Positions 42,811 through 52,697 of a stretch of DNA of 64,000 nt are shown here, piece after piece. The stretch is taken from positions 682,001 through 746,000 of the forward strand of contig OZ253584.1 in NCBI GenBank assembly GCA_965263165.1, given 5' to 3'. The stretch comes from SAR202-VII-2 sp965263165 (GTDB lineage: Bacteria; Chloroflexota; Dehalococcoidia; Lucifugimonadales; SAR202-VII-2). The notes under the pieces are model-generated. The model was not told the DNA's origin and ran no database searches. It was given only the letters and a program-made list of their open reading frames with translations. Made by a program: the position numbers and the translations under genes. The first letter of the stretch is position 1. Each line of letters begins with the position of its first letter.

Positions 42811-44016
42811 GTGACACAGCCCCTGCAAGGAGTCCGCATCACGGACCTAACCCAGGTGCTGGCAGGGCCATTCGCCACTCGCCAACTCGCCGACCTGGGC
42901 GCCGAGGTCATCAAGATCGAGCAGCCCGGCGCCGGCGACCCCACCCGGTCATGGGGGCCGTACTTCCTCAATGGCCACAGCGCCTACTTCCTGGGAATCA
43001 ACCGGAACAAAAAGAGCGTCACCCTGAACCTGCGCCACCCCAAGGGCCAGGAAGTCCTTCACAAGCTGGTGGCAACGTCCGACGCCGTCGTGGACAACTA
43101 CCGCCCCGCCACGGCCAGGCGTCTTGGCATCACCCACGAGGCTCTGCGGGCGTTCAACCCTCGCATCATCACCTGCTCCCTCTCCGGCTTCGGCGACGCG
43201 CCCGGCTACGAAAACAAGCCCGCCTTCGACTCCATCGTCCAAGCCATGGGCGGCGCCATGAGCGTCACGGGAGAGCCGGGCGGCGCGCCGGCGGTTATGG
43301 GGTTCCCACTGGGGGACCTGGGCGGGGGGTTGGCGCTGAGCCAGGCCGTGCTGGCCGCCCTGTACGCCCGCTCCCAGACCGGCCAGGCCCAGCGGGCCGA
43401 ATTGAGCATGCTGGACATGCAGGTGCAGTTCCAGGCCCACCTGGGTCAGTTTCACCTCGTTTCAGGCGAGGAGCCGGGCCCCATCGGCAACAGCCATCCC
43501 CACAACGCGCCGGTGCGCGCCTTCCTGTGCCGCGACGGGCGCTATATCCAAGTCCACTGTCCAACCGATCCATCATACCGAGCCCTGGCGACGGCCCTGG
43601 CCGAGGAGCTTGGCGGCGAGTTCACGTCCCTAGCCAGCGATCCCCGGTTCTCATCCCCGGCGGAACGCAGCAAGCACAAGGGCCCGCTCTACGACCTGCT
43701 GGAGCGGGCGTTCATCGAAAGAGACTCGTCAGAGTGGCTGCCGGCGCTGGACGCCAAGGGCGCTCCCTCGGCCCGCGTCAACACGCTCGGCGAGGCCATT
43801 GCCGAGCCGTCCGTCCAAGCGCGAAACATGGTGGTGGAAGCCGTTCATCCGGAGGCGGGAACGTATCGCTCTGCGGGCAACCCGCTCAAGTTCGAGGGGG
43901 CGTCGGACCGGTTCGACCCGGCGCCGCTGCTGGGGCAACACACACAAGAAGTCCTGGGCGCGCTCGGCTACACCCAGGACTCCATCGACGCTCTGCGGAC
44001 TGAAGGCGCGGTCTAG
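42811..44016 (+). CDS. CaiB/BaiF family (class III) CoA-transferase
   Basis: 401 residues, GTG start at 42811 (CTCCAGGAG region upstream). LAGPFATRQLADLGAEVIKIEQPG at the N-terminus, the catalytic Asp in GFPLGDLGGGL, and GYENKPAFDSIVQAMGG. Family enzymes move CoA between acyl groups (formate, carnitine, succinyl, 2-methylacyl). Substrate unknown. The TAG stop shares CTAG (44013-44016) with the convergent tatA stop. Confidence 0.92.
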   Translation: MTQPLQGVRITDLTQVLAGPFATRQLADLGAEVIKIEQPGAGDPTRSWGPYFLNGHSAYFLGINRNKKSVTLNLRHPKGQEVLHKLVATSDAVVDNYRPATARRLGITHEALRAFNPRIITCSLSGFGDAPGYENKPAFDSIVQAMGGAMSVTGEPGGAPAVMGFPLGDLGGGLALSQAVLAALYARSQTGQAQRAELSMLDMQVQFQAHLGQFHLVSGEEPGPIGNSHPHNAPVRAFLCRDGRYIQVHCPTDPSYRALATALAEELGGEFTSLASDPRFSSPAERSKHKGPLYDLLERAFIERDSSEWLPALDAKGAPSARVNTLGEAIAEPSVQARNMVVEAVHPEAGTYRSAGNPLKFEGASDRFDPAPLLGQHTQEVLGALGYTQDSIDALRTEGAV

Positions 44017-44225
44017 GGCTGCGCCTGCTTCTCTTGCGCGGCCTCCGTCTTCGCCTCTGCAACCTGCTCGTCCTGCTGGTCAGTGTTCTGACCCTTCTTG
44101 AACTCGCGGATACCCTTGCCCAGGTAGCCGCCGATCTCAGGCAGGCGCCCGACGCCGAAGATGATCATGATGATCGCCAGGATGATGAGCAGCTCCCAAA
44201 TACCGAATCCTTTTGCGAAGGGCAT
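44013..44225 (-). CDS. tatA: Sec-independent translocase subunit TatA
   Basis: 70 residues: one N-terminal membrane helix (GIWELLIILAIIMIIFGVGRLPE) then the amphipathic helix with GGYLGKGIREFKKG and a charged, unstructured tail. FG and the LPE segment are diagnostic. No TatC is in the window. It is 95 bp downstream of the TlpA gene on the same strand, so it may be the end of the cytochrome c operon, matching a need to export cofactor-bearing proteins. Confidence 0.93.
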   Translation of the reverse strand: MPFAKGFGIWELLIILAIIMIIFGVGRLPEIGGYLGKGIREFKKGQNTDQQDEQVAEAKTEAAQEKQAQP

Positions 44226-44320
44226 GCCTCACCTCCTACCTTTCCCCAGTTTCTCCCAGCATCCCCGATGCTAGCACGGTTGACGAGCGCGAACAAGGGC
44301 GGCTTCGCAGTAGCCCTGGC

Positions 44321-44893
44321 TCACGACTCCACCGTGACTGCGGCCAGCAACTCGTCAAGGATCTCGGTAAGACGATCCTCGCTCATAGGGCCGATGTACT
44401 TGCGCAGCAGTTGCCCGTCCGGCCCCACGAAGAACTTCTCCGGTATTCCGGCCACCCCGTAGTCAATAGCAACCTCCCCCCTGGGGTCTAGGCCCGCGGG
44501 GAACGGTATGCCGTAGCGGTCAACGTGGGCCTGGGCGTCCTCGGGCCGGTCCCATATATCCACCCCCACAAACTCGACGCCGCGGTCGCGGTAGCGGGGA
44601 TAGACCCTGACGAGGTCCGGCGCCTCCTGACGGCACGGCGGACACCAGGACGCCCAGAAGTCCAGCATGACCAGCTTGCCGCGCAGGTCCGCCAGCCGCA
44701 GCGTGGAGCCGTCGACCAGCGTCATGGTGAAGTCCGGCGCCGCCTTCTCCGCCACGGTAATCTGTCCGAACTGGCTGTTGACCGTGGCGGTGGCGGGCTG
44801 CCCTCCGCTGCGCGCCGACGAGATCGCCAGGATGATGAATAGCGCCACCACCGGGGCCGCGGCCAAGAGAAGGACAACGCGCTTGCTGCTCAA
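44321..44893 (-). CDS. TlpA/ResA-type thioredoxin-fold protein
   Basis: 190 residues, starting at a TTG at 44893 whose bases overlap the previous gene's stop (TTGA). N-terminal membrane anchor (VVLLLAAAPVVALFIILAIS), then a periplasm-facing thioredoxin domain with WASWCPPCRQEAP (CPPC active site) and cis-Pro GIPEKFFV. These proteins reduce apocytochrome cysteines before heme attachment. Position in the ccm operon fits that job. The open frame extends much further upstream but is not plausible protein. Confidence 0.88.
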   Translation of the reverse strand: MSSKRVVLLLAAAPVVALFIILAISSARSGGQPATATVNSQFGQITVAEKAAPDFTMTLVDGSTLRLADLRGKLVMLDFWASWCPPCRQEAPDLVRVYPRYRDRGVEFVGVDIWDRPEDAQAHVDRYGIPFPAGLDPRGEVAIDYGVAGIPEKFFVGPDGQLLRKYIGPMSEDRLTEILDELLAAVTVES

Positions 44894-46146
44894 CGGCGCT
44901 CTTCCTCTCCGGACGGATCCTTCGTCGCTCCCGAATCCCCTGAGGCGGCATCCTCCCTGCGTCCGTCCTCGGGAGCGGTCTCGCGCAGGCTGGCCAGGAG
45001 GGCCTCTCTGCGGCGGCGGTAGTGGTTCGCCGCAATCTCTCCCTCCTCGAAACGCTGATCGAGCGCGGCAATGGCCCGGAGGATGGAGGCCCGATCCCTC
45101 GGGATCTCGCCATCCTCCCCCACCACTCCCCTCGCCTGCCTGCGCCTGCGCCAGACGATGGCAATGCCCACAAGAGCCGCTAGGGCCAAGCCCAGCACAA
45201 CCGGGATTGCGACCAGCGTATTCTCCGCCCACAAATCACGGAAGCGTTGGAACAATGAAGGCGCCGGCAAGCCCTCGAACCTGACGGATGCCTTGGCGCC
45301 GCGGTCCACTGACGTCGCCTCGAAGACGTGGTAGGCGCGATCCCCGATGGTCGTCGTCCCCATGTCGGCCAGGTCCATCCCCACCACTTCCCCAACATCC
45401 TGGTTCAGCAGCACGCGGTACGTGCCCGCCCCGAAGGGGAACGACCGCTCCCAATCGTAGGACCCTCCGCCGTAGGGCAGGCGGTAGGTGAACAGCACCT
45501 GATGCCTCCCCGGCGGTATCGCCGCCACCAGAGCGAACCCCTGGCCCACCTCGATGACCTGCCCATCCAGAAGGTCGGTCCGGACATCCAGCCCCACCGC
45601 ATCGGGGGGCAGGGAGAACCGGAGGAAGTTCATCGTCGTCACGTCGTTGGAGAGGTTGGGGACCAGCGTACGGGTCCCGCTGTTCTCCACCGTCACCGCC
45701 TCCATGGCCACCAACTCGTGCGTGTCGTCCAGGACTCGGGGCAGCAACAGCACGTCCTCGCCGACGCTCACGTCGCCGACGTTGGAGGTCGCGGCATAGA
45801 CGAGCATCTCGACGTCGTCGACGGGTGGGCCCCCGTCCACCACGGCCCTATACAGGGCGCCATCGAAGGTTACGTCGAAAGCGTAGGCGAAGCGGGTGTC
45901 GCTGGGCACATCGGCAAAGCTGAAGCGGCCGTCCGCGGCCGTTGTGGCGGTGCGTTGCCATACCAACTCCGTTTCCAGGCCCACCCTCAGGAGCACCTCG
46001 ACGCCGGCGGGAACATCGCCCCCAGGCGTTCCGTTCGTCACCGTTCCGCGGATCACGCTCTGGCCCTCTTCCTGGGCGCTCACCGGCCCCGCCAGGATGG
46101 CGGCGGCAAGTAAAGCCAGGGCCAGCGCCGCGAGCAGACGGCTCAT
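44890..46146 (-). CDS. Exported membrane-anchored protein with CarboxypepD_reg-like domain
   Basis: 418 residues. Signal peptide at 1-25 (LLAALALALLAAAILAGPVSAQ), a beta-sandwich like carboxypeptidase regulatory domains (SVIRGTVTNGT ... DGRFSFADVP), a second beta-rich region, one membrane helix near residue 320 and a charged cytoplasmic tail with a coiled stretch (LDQRFEEGEIAANHYRRRRE). It overlaps both neighbours (ATGA at its start, TTGA at its end), so it is tightly coupled to the cytochrome c genes. Exact function unknown; a structural or heme-delivery accessory is inference. Confidence 0.7.
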   Translation of the reverse strand: MSRLLAALALALLAAAILAGPVSAQEEGQSVIRGTVTNGTPGGDVPAGVEVLLRVGLETELVWQRTATTAADGRFSFADVPSDTRFAYAFDVTFDGALYRAVVDGGPPVDDVEMLVYAATSNVGDVSVGEDVLLLPRVLDDTHELVAMEAVTVENSGTRTLVPNLSNDVTTMNFLRFSLPPDAVGLDVRTDLLDGQVIEVGQGFALVAAIPPGRHQVLFTYRLPYGGGSYDWERSFPFGAGTYRVLLNQDVGEVVGMDLADMGTTTIGDRAYHVFEATSVDRGAKASVRFEGLPAPSLFQRFRDLWAENTLVAIPVVLGLALAALVGIAIVWRRRRQARGVVGEDGEIPRDRASILRAIAALDQRFEEGEIAANHYRRRREALLASLRETAPEDGRREDAASGDSGATKDPSGEEERR

Positions 46147-46586
46147 TGGGCGTCCTCCTCAGTCAGGGGCGCGCCGCACTCAGGGCACTCGGAGGCCGGT
46201 CGCCCGACCATGAGGCTACAGTTGGGGCAGGCCGCCTGTCCGCTTGCGGGCGGCGTGAATTGCTGCCTGATGGACCGGATCTCCTCTTCCAGGGCCCATG
46301 TTCGCTCGCCTCTGGAGCGCGTGAGGCCTTCCTCGCTCCGGAGGATGGCGGCAGCCTCCAGCCTCAGCCGGTGCAGGCGAACCTCGTACTCTTGTTGCTC
46401 CATCCGGCCCACGTCGCGCTCGAGCTGGAGGGTGCGAATTTCATCGTAGACAGCCTCTCGTTGCCGCGTGGTTTCGGCCAAGTCGTCCATCTCCCGGTCC
46501 ATGGGGCTCCGCCGCGCCCGCAGGAAGGGCAGAGCGAGGACAACCGCGCAGACCAGCGCCAGCGCCAATCCAAAGAGAACGCCCAT
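46143..46586 (-). CDS. Membrane protein with coiled coil and zinc ribbon (CcmI-like position)
   Basis: 147 residues. One N-terminal membrane helix (VLFGLALALVCAVVLALPFL), a long coiled-coil region (about 30-110), then a zinc ribbon CPNCS...CPECG. No other domain is recognised. It begins directly at the ccmF stop and its own stop overlaps the next gene. The layout (membrane helix plus coiled coil in a ccm operon) recalls CcmI, but the zinc ribbon is unlike it; role uncertain. Confidence 0.7.
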   Translation of the reverse strand: MGVLFGLALALVCAVVLALPFLRARRSPMDREMDDLAETTRQREAVYDEIRTLQLERDVGRMEQQEYEVRLHRLRLEAAAILRSEEGLTRSRGERTWALEEEIRSIRQQFTPPASGQAACPNCSLMVGRPASECPECGAPLTEEDAQ

Positions 46587-48581
<1,995 letters not shown>

Positions 48582-48693
48582 CCTGCTTTCCCTCGGCGGT
48601 CAGGGCGCTGACCGTGCGTTGTGCGATTGTGGCCGGCATCGATAGCACCCCGTCAAGAATCCTTAAGGCCCGGGGCCGTCCGCAGCAATGCTC

Positions 48694-49218
48694 TCAGACG
48701 GCCCCGCGTTGCTGGTTGTCTGCGTCAAGGTCGGAATCCACCTGTTCCAGATACGAGGCCAACGACGCCTCAGAGGCGCCGCCGCCACCCTCCTCCTCAG
48801 GATCAGGTGTCCGGCGCATGGCTCTCAGAGCCGCCATCAAGACCACAGCGCCGACAATTAACCCCACGGGCGGAACGATCCAGACCGTCAGGTTTGCGCC
48901 GCCCTTTGAAGGCGCTGCAAGAACCGTTTCCCCGTAGCGAACCTTGAAGTGGTCGTAGATCTCGTCCCGGGTGGCCCCATCGGCCAGCATATCCCGCACG
49001 CGCTGGCGCATCTGAAGGGCGATAGGGACCTGGGATTGGTCAATGGTCTCGCTGGGGCAGACCGGGCACATGAGCGTCTGGTCAATGGCCTGGGCCCGCT
49101 CTTCCAGAGACGCCGCCTGGGACCCGCAAGCGGCGGCGATGAGGACCAGACCCAGAATGGCGGCGATCCAGCAGCGCCCGCGGGCGGCGGCGACTCGCGA
49201 GGTGACGAAACCTGCCAC
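48694..49218 (-). CDS. ccmH: Cytochrome c maturation protein CcmH
   Basis: About 174 residues from the GTG at 49218 (GAGAGGTGGGGGA upstream); a longer frame starts at 49311, but that lies inside the promoter -35. N-terminal hydrophobic segment with lipobox-like LIAAAC, then the redox motif LMCPVCPSETI (family: LRCxxCQ), DMLADGATRDEIYDHFKVRYG, a second membrane helix and an acidic tail. It reduces or holds apocytochrome for CcmF. Confidence 0.92.
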   Translation of the reverse strand: MAGFVTSRVAAARGRCWIAAILGLVLIAAACGSQAASLEERAQAIDQTLMCPVCPSETIDQSQVPIALQMRQRVRDMLADGATRDEIYDHFKVRYGETVLAAPSKGGANLTVWIVPPVGLIVGAVVLMAALRAMRRTPDPEEEGGGGASEASLASYLEQVDSDLDADNQQRGAV

Positions 49219-49281
49219 TCCCCCACCTCTCCCATAGGCGCGTATGTGTCGTCGTTTCGTAGCCGGAACCCCAAGGTCTCC

Positions 49282-49311
49282 ACTGTACTTCGTGACAACT
49301 TTCACAGTCAA
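49282..49311 (-). promoter_or_regulatory. Promoter of the cytochrome c maturation operon
   Basis: Minus strand: TTGACT (49306-49311), 18-bp spacer, TACAGT (49282-49287). Its position excludes translation from 49311 and supports the ccmH start at 49218. Repeat element copy 3 begins 13 bp upstream. Confidence 0.7.
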
Positions 49312-49374
49312 TGAACCCGCCTAGGGATGCTCTGAACAAGCCGGCGAGGGCCGAGGAAGTAGCCCCTTCCCCCA

Positions 49375-49403
49375 TTGCAAATTCCGAACGATTGTGCTAT
49401 AGT
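49375..49403 (+). promoter_or_regulatory. Near-consensus promoter inside element copy 3
   Basis: TTGCAA (49375-49380), 17-bp spacer, TATAGT (49398-49403), ATG at 49410. Reads antisense toward thpR. Confidence 0.75.
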
Positions 49404-49409
49404 GCCCCC

Positions 49410-49799
49410 ATGAAGTGGACCCCCGGCCCGCCTCTCTTCCTTCGAGCCTGCCGCATACGTTTGGACAGGGGGAGTGACTCCCCCTGTGGCAGGGGCGTTG
49501 AAGGAACATCCCCCAAGCGCACAACCATCCGAGGAACAGTGAGACTAGAGCGAATGCCGTTGCGAGACAAGTCTTTGAAGCCATCCGGCTCCGCCACGGT
49601 TCATTACGATTCGGCTATGACTTCACTAGGGTTCATCACAACTCTCTTACAGCTTCATTGCGCCTTGTTATGCCTTTTGTTACGGCTCCGTGCCTGCAAA
49701 CCCCGAAATCCGGCTGATACGCGTAACGACATACAATCAAAGGCCGAACCGGCGCCTCGGGGGCAGGTGAGGAAGAGTCATCCTCTGGCTCGCGCTTGA
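49410..49799 (+). CDS. Repeat-borne short ORF (copy 3), coding status uncertain
   Basis: 129 residues, starting MKWTPGPPLFLRACRIR and followed by SDSPCGRGVEGTS, like copies 1 and 2. Diverges after about 35 residues through indels. No ribosome site; no recognised domain. Confidence 0.3.
   Translation: MKWTPGPPLFLRACRIRLDRGSDSPCGRGVEGTSPKRTTIRGTVRLERMPLRDKSLKPSGSATVHYDSAMTSLGFITTLLQLHCALLCLLLRLRACKPRNPADTRNDIQSKAEPAPRGQVRKSHPLARA
49465..49487. repeat. Hairpin with 10-bp arms inside element copy 3
   Basis: ACAGGGGGAG, a TGA loop, CTCCCCCTGT. It lies within the short ORF, about 55 bp after the start, and could cause early termination or stalling. Confidence 0.6.
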
Positions 49800-49836
49800 A
49801 TCGCAGTGCGCCTCTGACAGCTTGTTCAGAGGTTCC

Positions 49837-50412
49837 CTAGAGGCTGGCCCGTCCCAGCGGCGTATACACTGCTCCCGTGGGACGAAGGTCGCTGCGCATT
49901 ACCACCACTTCCTCGGCATCGAAACCACCGACGAGAGGCGCGGCCCCCCGGCGTAGCGCCGCCGCCAGCGAGGCCCTGTGTGTAGGAGGATTATTGCTTA
50001 CCCTCCCCAGGGTGAGGTGCGGGGCAAAGGGACGCTGCTCCTCGGCCAACCCCATCGCTGTTGCGACCTGTTCCACGCGCCGTTGGAGGTCCAACAGCGC
50101 GTCAACCGCTCCCTCCAACCCCACCCAGACCACCCGGGCCCTTGCCGGGTTCGGGAAGGCCCCCAGATTACCCAGCGCCAGGCGGAACGGACCGCTATCA
50201 CCTACCGCCGCCTGCACCGATTTCACAAGGCTGGGAATCACCGCCGCATCGACGTTTCCCAGGAACTTGAGGGTCAGATGAACATTCCCGGGGTTGACCC
50301 AGCGGACGTTGGCCTCCGTGCGCCCTTTGAGATCGGAGACCGCGTCCGCCAGTATCCTCCGGGTTGCAGGCGTAAGCTCGATGGCGATGAATGTCCGAAT
50401 CAGTTCAGCCAC
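49837..50412 (-). CDS. thpR: RNA 2',3'-cyclic phosphodiesterase
   Basis: 191 residues, 2H phosphoesterase fold. Both HxT/S-type motifs are present: NVHLTLKFLG near residue 45 and APHLTLGRV near residue 130. FIAIELTP at the N-terminus is characteristic. Hydrolyses 2',3'-cyclic phosphates (formerly called 2'-5' RNA ligase). GTG start at 50412. The TAG stop lies in the CTAG target of repeat element copy 3. Confidence 0.95.
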   Translation of the reverse strand: MAELIRTFIAIELTPATRRILADAVSDLKGRTEANVRWVNPGNVHLTLKFLGNVDAAVIPSLVKSVQAAVGDSGPFRLALGNLGAFPNPARARVVWVGLEGAVDALLDLQRRVEQVATAMGLAEEQRPFAPHLTLGRVSNNPPTHRASLAAALRRGAAPLVGGFDAEEVVVMRSDLRPTGAVYTPLGRASL

Positions 50413-50501
50413 CGCCGTTCTCCATCCGCCGCTGAGGGCAAGCCGTAGGAGCGCAGCAACGAGGCACCGCGCTCTTGGCCTCTCGCTGTCGAGCGCGGCG
50501 C

Positions 50502-51080
50502 TTACGTTTCCTTCGCGGCCTCGTCCCTCAACTTGCCGAGCTCAACGTACCAGCCAACCAGGTCTTCGAGCCGGTAGACGGCGTTGGCCGGGCTGGAACT
50601 GGGCGCCACGAATACCCTCGACGCTCCAATCACACGAGGTTGAAGTCCCAAGGTCGGCGTCGGCGTCCTGTCGCCATCGGCATAGCGCAGGTAGCCCCGG
50701 TAACCCGTGATTCCATTGAAGCACACGATCCGCGGCTGAAAGCGCAGCAGCTTGTCCTTCAACACCCTGGCCCAGCGCCGGAAGTCGTCCGACCCCAGGT
50801 CGCTGGTGCTGCGGGACGGCCGCTTTACCACGTCGGTAAGGCCAATTCCGAACTCCATGATGCGGTGGTCCGTATCCGCTCCCATGTCCTCACTGACCAG
50901 GCCGGCCTTCCGCACGGCGGGCCAGAACCGGTTGGTGGGCGTGGCGAAGTAGTGACCCACCTTCGCGGAGTAGGCCCCTGGGTTGATGCCCACGAACACG
51001 ATGTCGAGCCCGCGCCGCAGGTAGTCCGGGAGAGTGGCGATGCCGCTATCGTCCGCGGGGTGGGCCGTCTGGTCCGTCAT
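50502..51080 (-). CDS. mug: Mug-type mismatch-specific uracil/thymine-DNA glycosylase
   Basis: 192 residues, UDG superfamily. Motif A: VFVGINPGAYSAKVGHYFA (GINPG), then PTNRFWPAV; motif B: FVAPSSSPANA. It removes U or T opposite G and repairs ethenocytosine. 89 bp upstream (in transcription) of thpR on the same strand; both may form a small unit. ATG start at 51080. Confidence 0.93.
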   Translation of the reverse strand: MTDQTAHPADDSGIATLPDYLRRGLDIVFVGINPGAYSAKVGHYFATPTNRFWPAVRKAGLVSEDMGADTDHRIMEFGIGLTDVVKRPSRSTSDLGSDDFRRWARVLKDKLLRFQPRIVCFNGITGYRGYLRYADGDRTPTPTLGLQPRVIGASRVFVAPSSSPANAVYRLEDLVGWYVELGKLRDEAAKET

Positions 51081-51233
51081 GCCGCTATCATAACCAACTG
51101 TTGCCGGGAAGCGCGGCGGAACAGCAGCCCTCGGCGCCAGCCGGCGCCCATTCCGGTTGTGCCAGCCATCCGCCGGTGATATACTGCCGCCCGTTTCGCT
51201 CTAGGCAATATAGGATGGGAGGAGGGTTTTTCA

Positions 51234-51446
51234 GTGCCAACGGAAGCATTACCAAAGTGCCAGTGGTGCGCAACAGGGGATCTGGTGCCCCTGTCGGACT
51301 TCGGCAGCCAGGGAGCGCCGATCCACTACAAGGCGTGGGTCTGCACCAACCCCGAATGTATGTTCAACGTCAAGATCCGCAACGGGGACATCTACGTGGA
51401 CGAGCCCATCAACAACGGCGCCTCTTACGTGCCTCGCATGCGCTAA
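51234..51446 (+). CDS. Small zinc-ribbon-like protein
   Basis: 70 residues, GTG start at 51234 with GGGAGGAGGG upstream. Cysteine pairs KCQWCATGD and WVCTNPECMFNV could bind zinc. No further family recognised. Followed by two strong hairpins (51471-51539). Freestanding. Confidence 0.6.
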   Translation: MPTEALPKCQWCATGDLVPLSDFGSQGAPIHYKAWVCTNPECMFNVKIRNGDIYVDEPINNGASYVPRMR

Positions 51447-51470
51447 CGCCCATGTCCCGCTGATCTCGCT

Positions 51471-51503
51471 GGGCCTCTTCATCCGCACTGGATGAAGAGG
51501 CCC
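51471..51503. terminator. Hairpin 1 after the zinc-ribbon gene
   Basis: Perfect 14-bp arms, GGGCCTCTTCATCC and its complement, 5-nt loop; no T-run on either side. Could be a terminator of non-classical type or a structured RNA. Confidence 0.5.
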
Positions 51504-51505
51504 AA

Positions 51506-51539
51506 CCTTTGGCCCGCCGCCATAGCGACGGGCCAAAGG
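51506..51539. other. Hairpin 2, immediately next to hairpin 1
   Basis: Perfect 11-bp arms, CCTTTGGCCCG and its complement, 12-nt loop, two bases after hairpin 1. Together they make a double hairpin before the sortase gene. Confidence 0.55.
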
Positions 51540-51653
51540 CTGCCGTACTCCGCCTCAGCTTGCTCAGGCATAACGGCCAACGTATACTGGAGATAACCTT
51601 CACTTCCTGGGGAAGCTGCGGCAACAGTCAAGCGCTCCACGGCGAGGCGGACG

Positions 51654-52622
51654 ATGAGCGTCGGCAACGATTACCTCTACAGCAAAGACCTTCAGCGTCG
51701 GCAGTGGCGCCGGTTCCTTGGCGTCAGTCTCGTGGCGGTGGGCGTCCTACTCCTTGCCGGCGGCGGCAGCTATTTCCTCTACTCCCAGGTCGCCAGGTCC
51801 GGGTTGGAGGATTTGGAGTCCAACCAACCCCGCGTCAGCGTGACTCCCACCAGCAGCGGACTGGTGGTTGCCCCTGAGCCGACTCGCACCCCCAGCCCCA
51901 CTGAACCCTCGGGAACCCCGGTCAGGCCCGTCGAGCCAACGGCGCCCGCGCCACAGGCAACAGCGCCCGCGCCACAGCCACAGCCAACAAGCCCTGGAAC
52001 GCTCTACATCCCCACGTCGCGGTTCAGCACGCTCTACCCCGGCCAGGGAATCCATCCCAAGTACTGGGATTCTCCGTACTATGCCGAGGCCTACCAGCCC
52101 GCAGGTTGGGAGATGGTGCAGGACTTCGAGCCCGTCTTGGAGACGGACTCCCAGCCGATTGGCAGCCTAGGCCGGGCCACTCGAATCCAGATTCCGGCCA
52201 TTGGGCTGGACTCGGAAATCAGCGAGCTCCGGATCATCAATCTCGGCTCCAGCGCCGCATGGGAAACACCAAACCAGGTCGTTGGGCACATCCCAACGAC
52301 CCCCAACGTCGGCGAGGCAGGCCGCGGCTATTGGTTCGGCCACCTGGAAAGTCCCATTAGAGGTGAGGGGAACATCTTCGCCGATCTGCCTCTGATACCA
52401 AACCTCCTCAAGAATGGCGAGGAGGTGTATGTCATCTTCACTAGTGAGGACGGCTCGGAATACCTCTATAAAGTCTTCAACACCACCGTTGTCCACCAGG
52501 ACGACTTGGGTATCGAACACTCCAGCGATCCACTGGCAAGCCTCGTGGCCTGCGTTCCCCGTTTGGTCTACGACCACCGCTTGGTCGTCACATCCGAACT
52601 CGTGGGTATACGGCAGGCGTAG
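51654..52622 (+). CDS. Sortase-family transpeptidase
   Basis: 322 residues. N-terminal membrane anchor (FLGVSLVAVGVLLLAGGG), a Pro/Thr/Ala-rich linker (about 60-115), then the sortase barrel from IQIPAIGLDSEISEL. Catalytic residues: His in GYWFGHLES, Cys in LVACVPRLVYDHR with the following Arg. The motif around Cys is LVAC rather than the classic TLxTC. Sortases attach proteins to the wall or polymerise pili; no substrate with a sorting signal is next to it. The linker suggests the enzyme stands away from the membrane. Confidence 0.88.
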   Translation: MSVGNDYLYSKDLQRRQWRRFLGVSLVAVGVLLLAGGGSYFLYSQVARSGLEDLESNQPRVSVTPTSSGLVVAPEPTRTPSPTEPSGTPVRPVEPTAPAPQATAPAPQPQPTSPGTLYIPTSRFSTLYPGQGIHPKYWDSPYYAEAYQPAGWEMVQDFEPVLETDSQPIGSLGRATRIQIPAIGLDSEISELRIINLGSSAAWETPNQVVGHIPTTPNVGEAGRGYWFGHLESPIRGEGNIFADLPLIPNLLKNGEEVYVIFTSEDGSEYLYKVFNTTVVHQDDLGIEHSSDPLASLVACVPRLVYDHRLVVTSELVGIRQA

Positions 52623-52643
52623 CAGCCGCCGGCATCGGCCCGA

Positions 52644-52683
52644 AAAGCAGAGGGGCGCGCCGCATGGCGCGCCCCTCTGCTTT
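52644..52683. terminator. Bidirectional terminator between sortase and leuS
   Basis: AAAGCAGAGGGGCGCGCC, GCAT loop, perfect complement ending CTGCTTT: 18-bp stem with A and T tracts on both sides. Serves the plus-strand sortase and minus-strand leuS. Confidence 0.9.
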
Positions 52684-52697
52684 CATTGCGGACTTTC

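Larger units (their letters stand above)
49325..49836 (+). mobile_element. Dispersed IS5-ended element, copy 3 (512 bp)
   Basis: Best-defined copy: GGATGCTCTGAACAAG at the left, CTTGTTCAGAGGTTCC at the right, exactly flanked by CTAG on both sides (49321-49324 and 49837-49840). 4-bp CTAG duplication fits the YTAR target of IS5-group elements. It lacks the palindromic left third of copy 1 but keeps promoter, ORF and repeat tail. It separates the divergent... promoter of ccmH from the 3' end of thpR; the right CTAG forms the thpR stop. Confidence 0.85.

Noticed and set aside
52623..52697. Second terminator for leuS.
   Set aside because: One bidirectional hairpin at 52644-52683 explains both genes.
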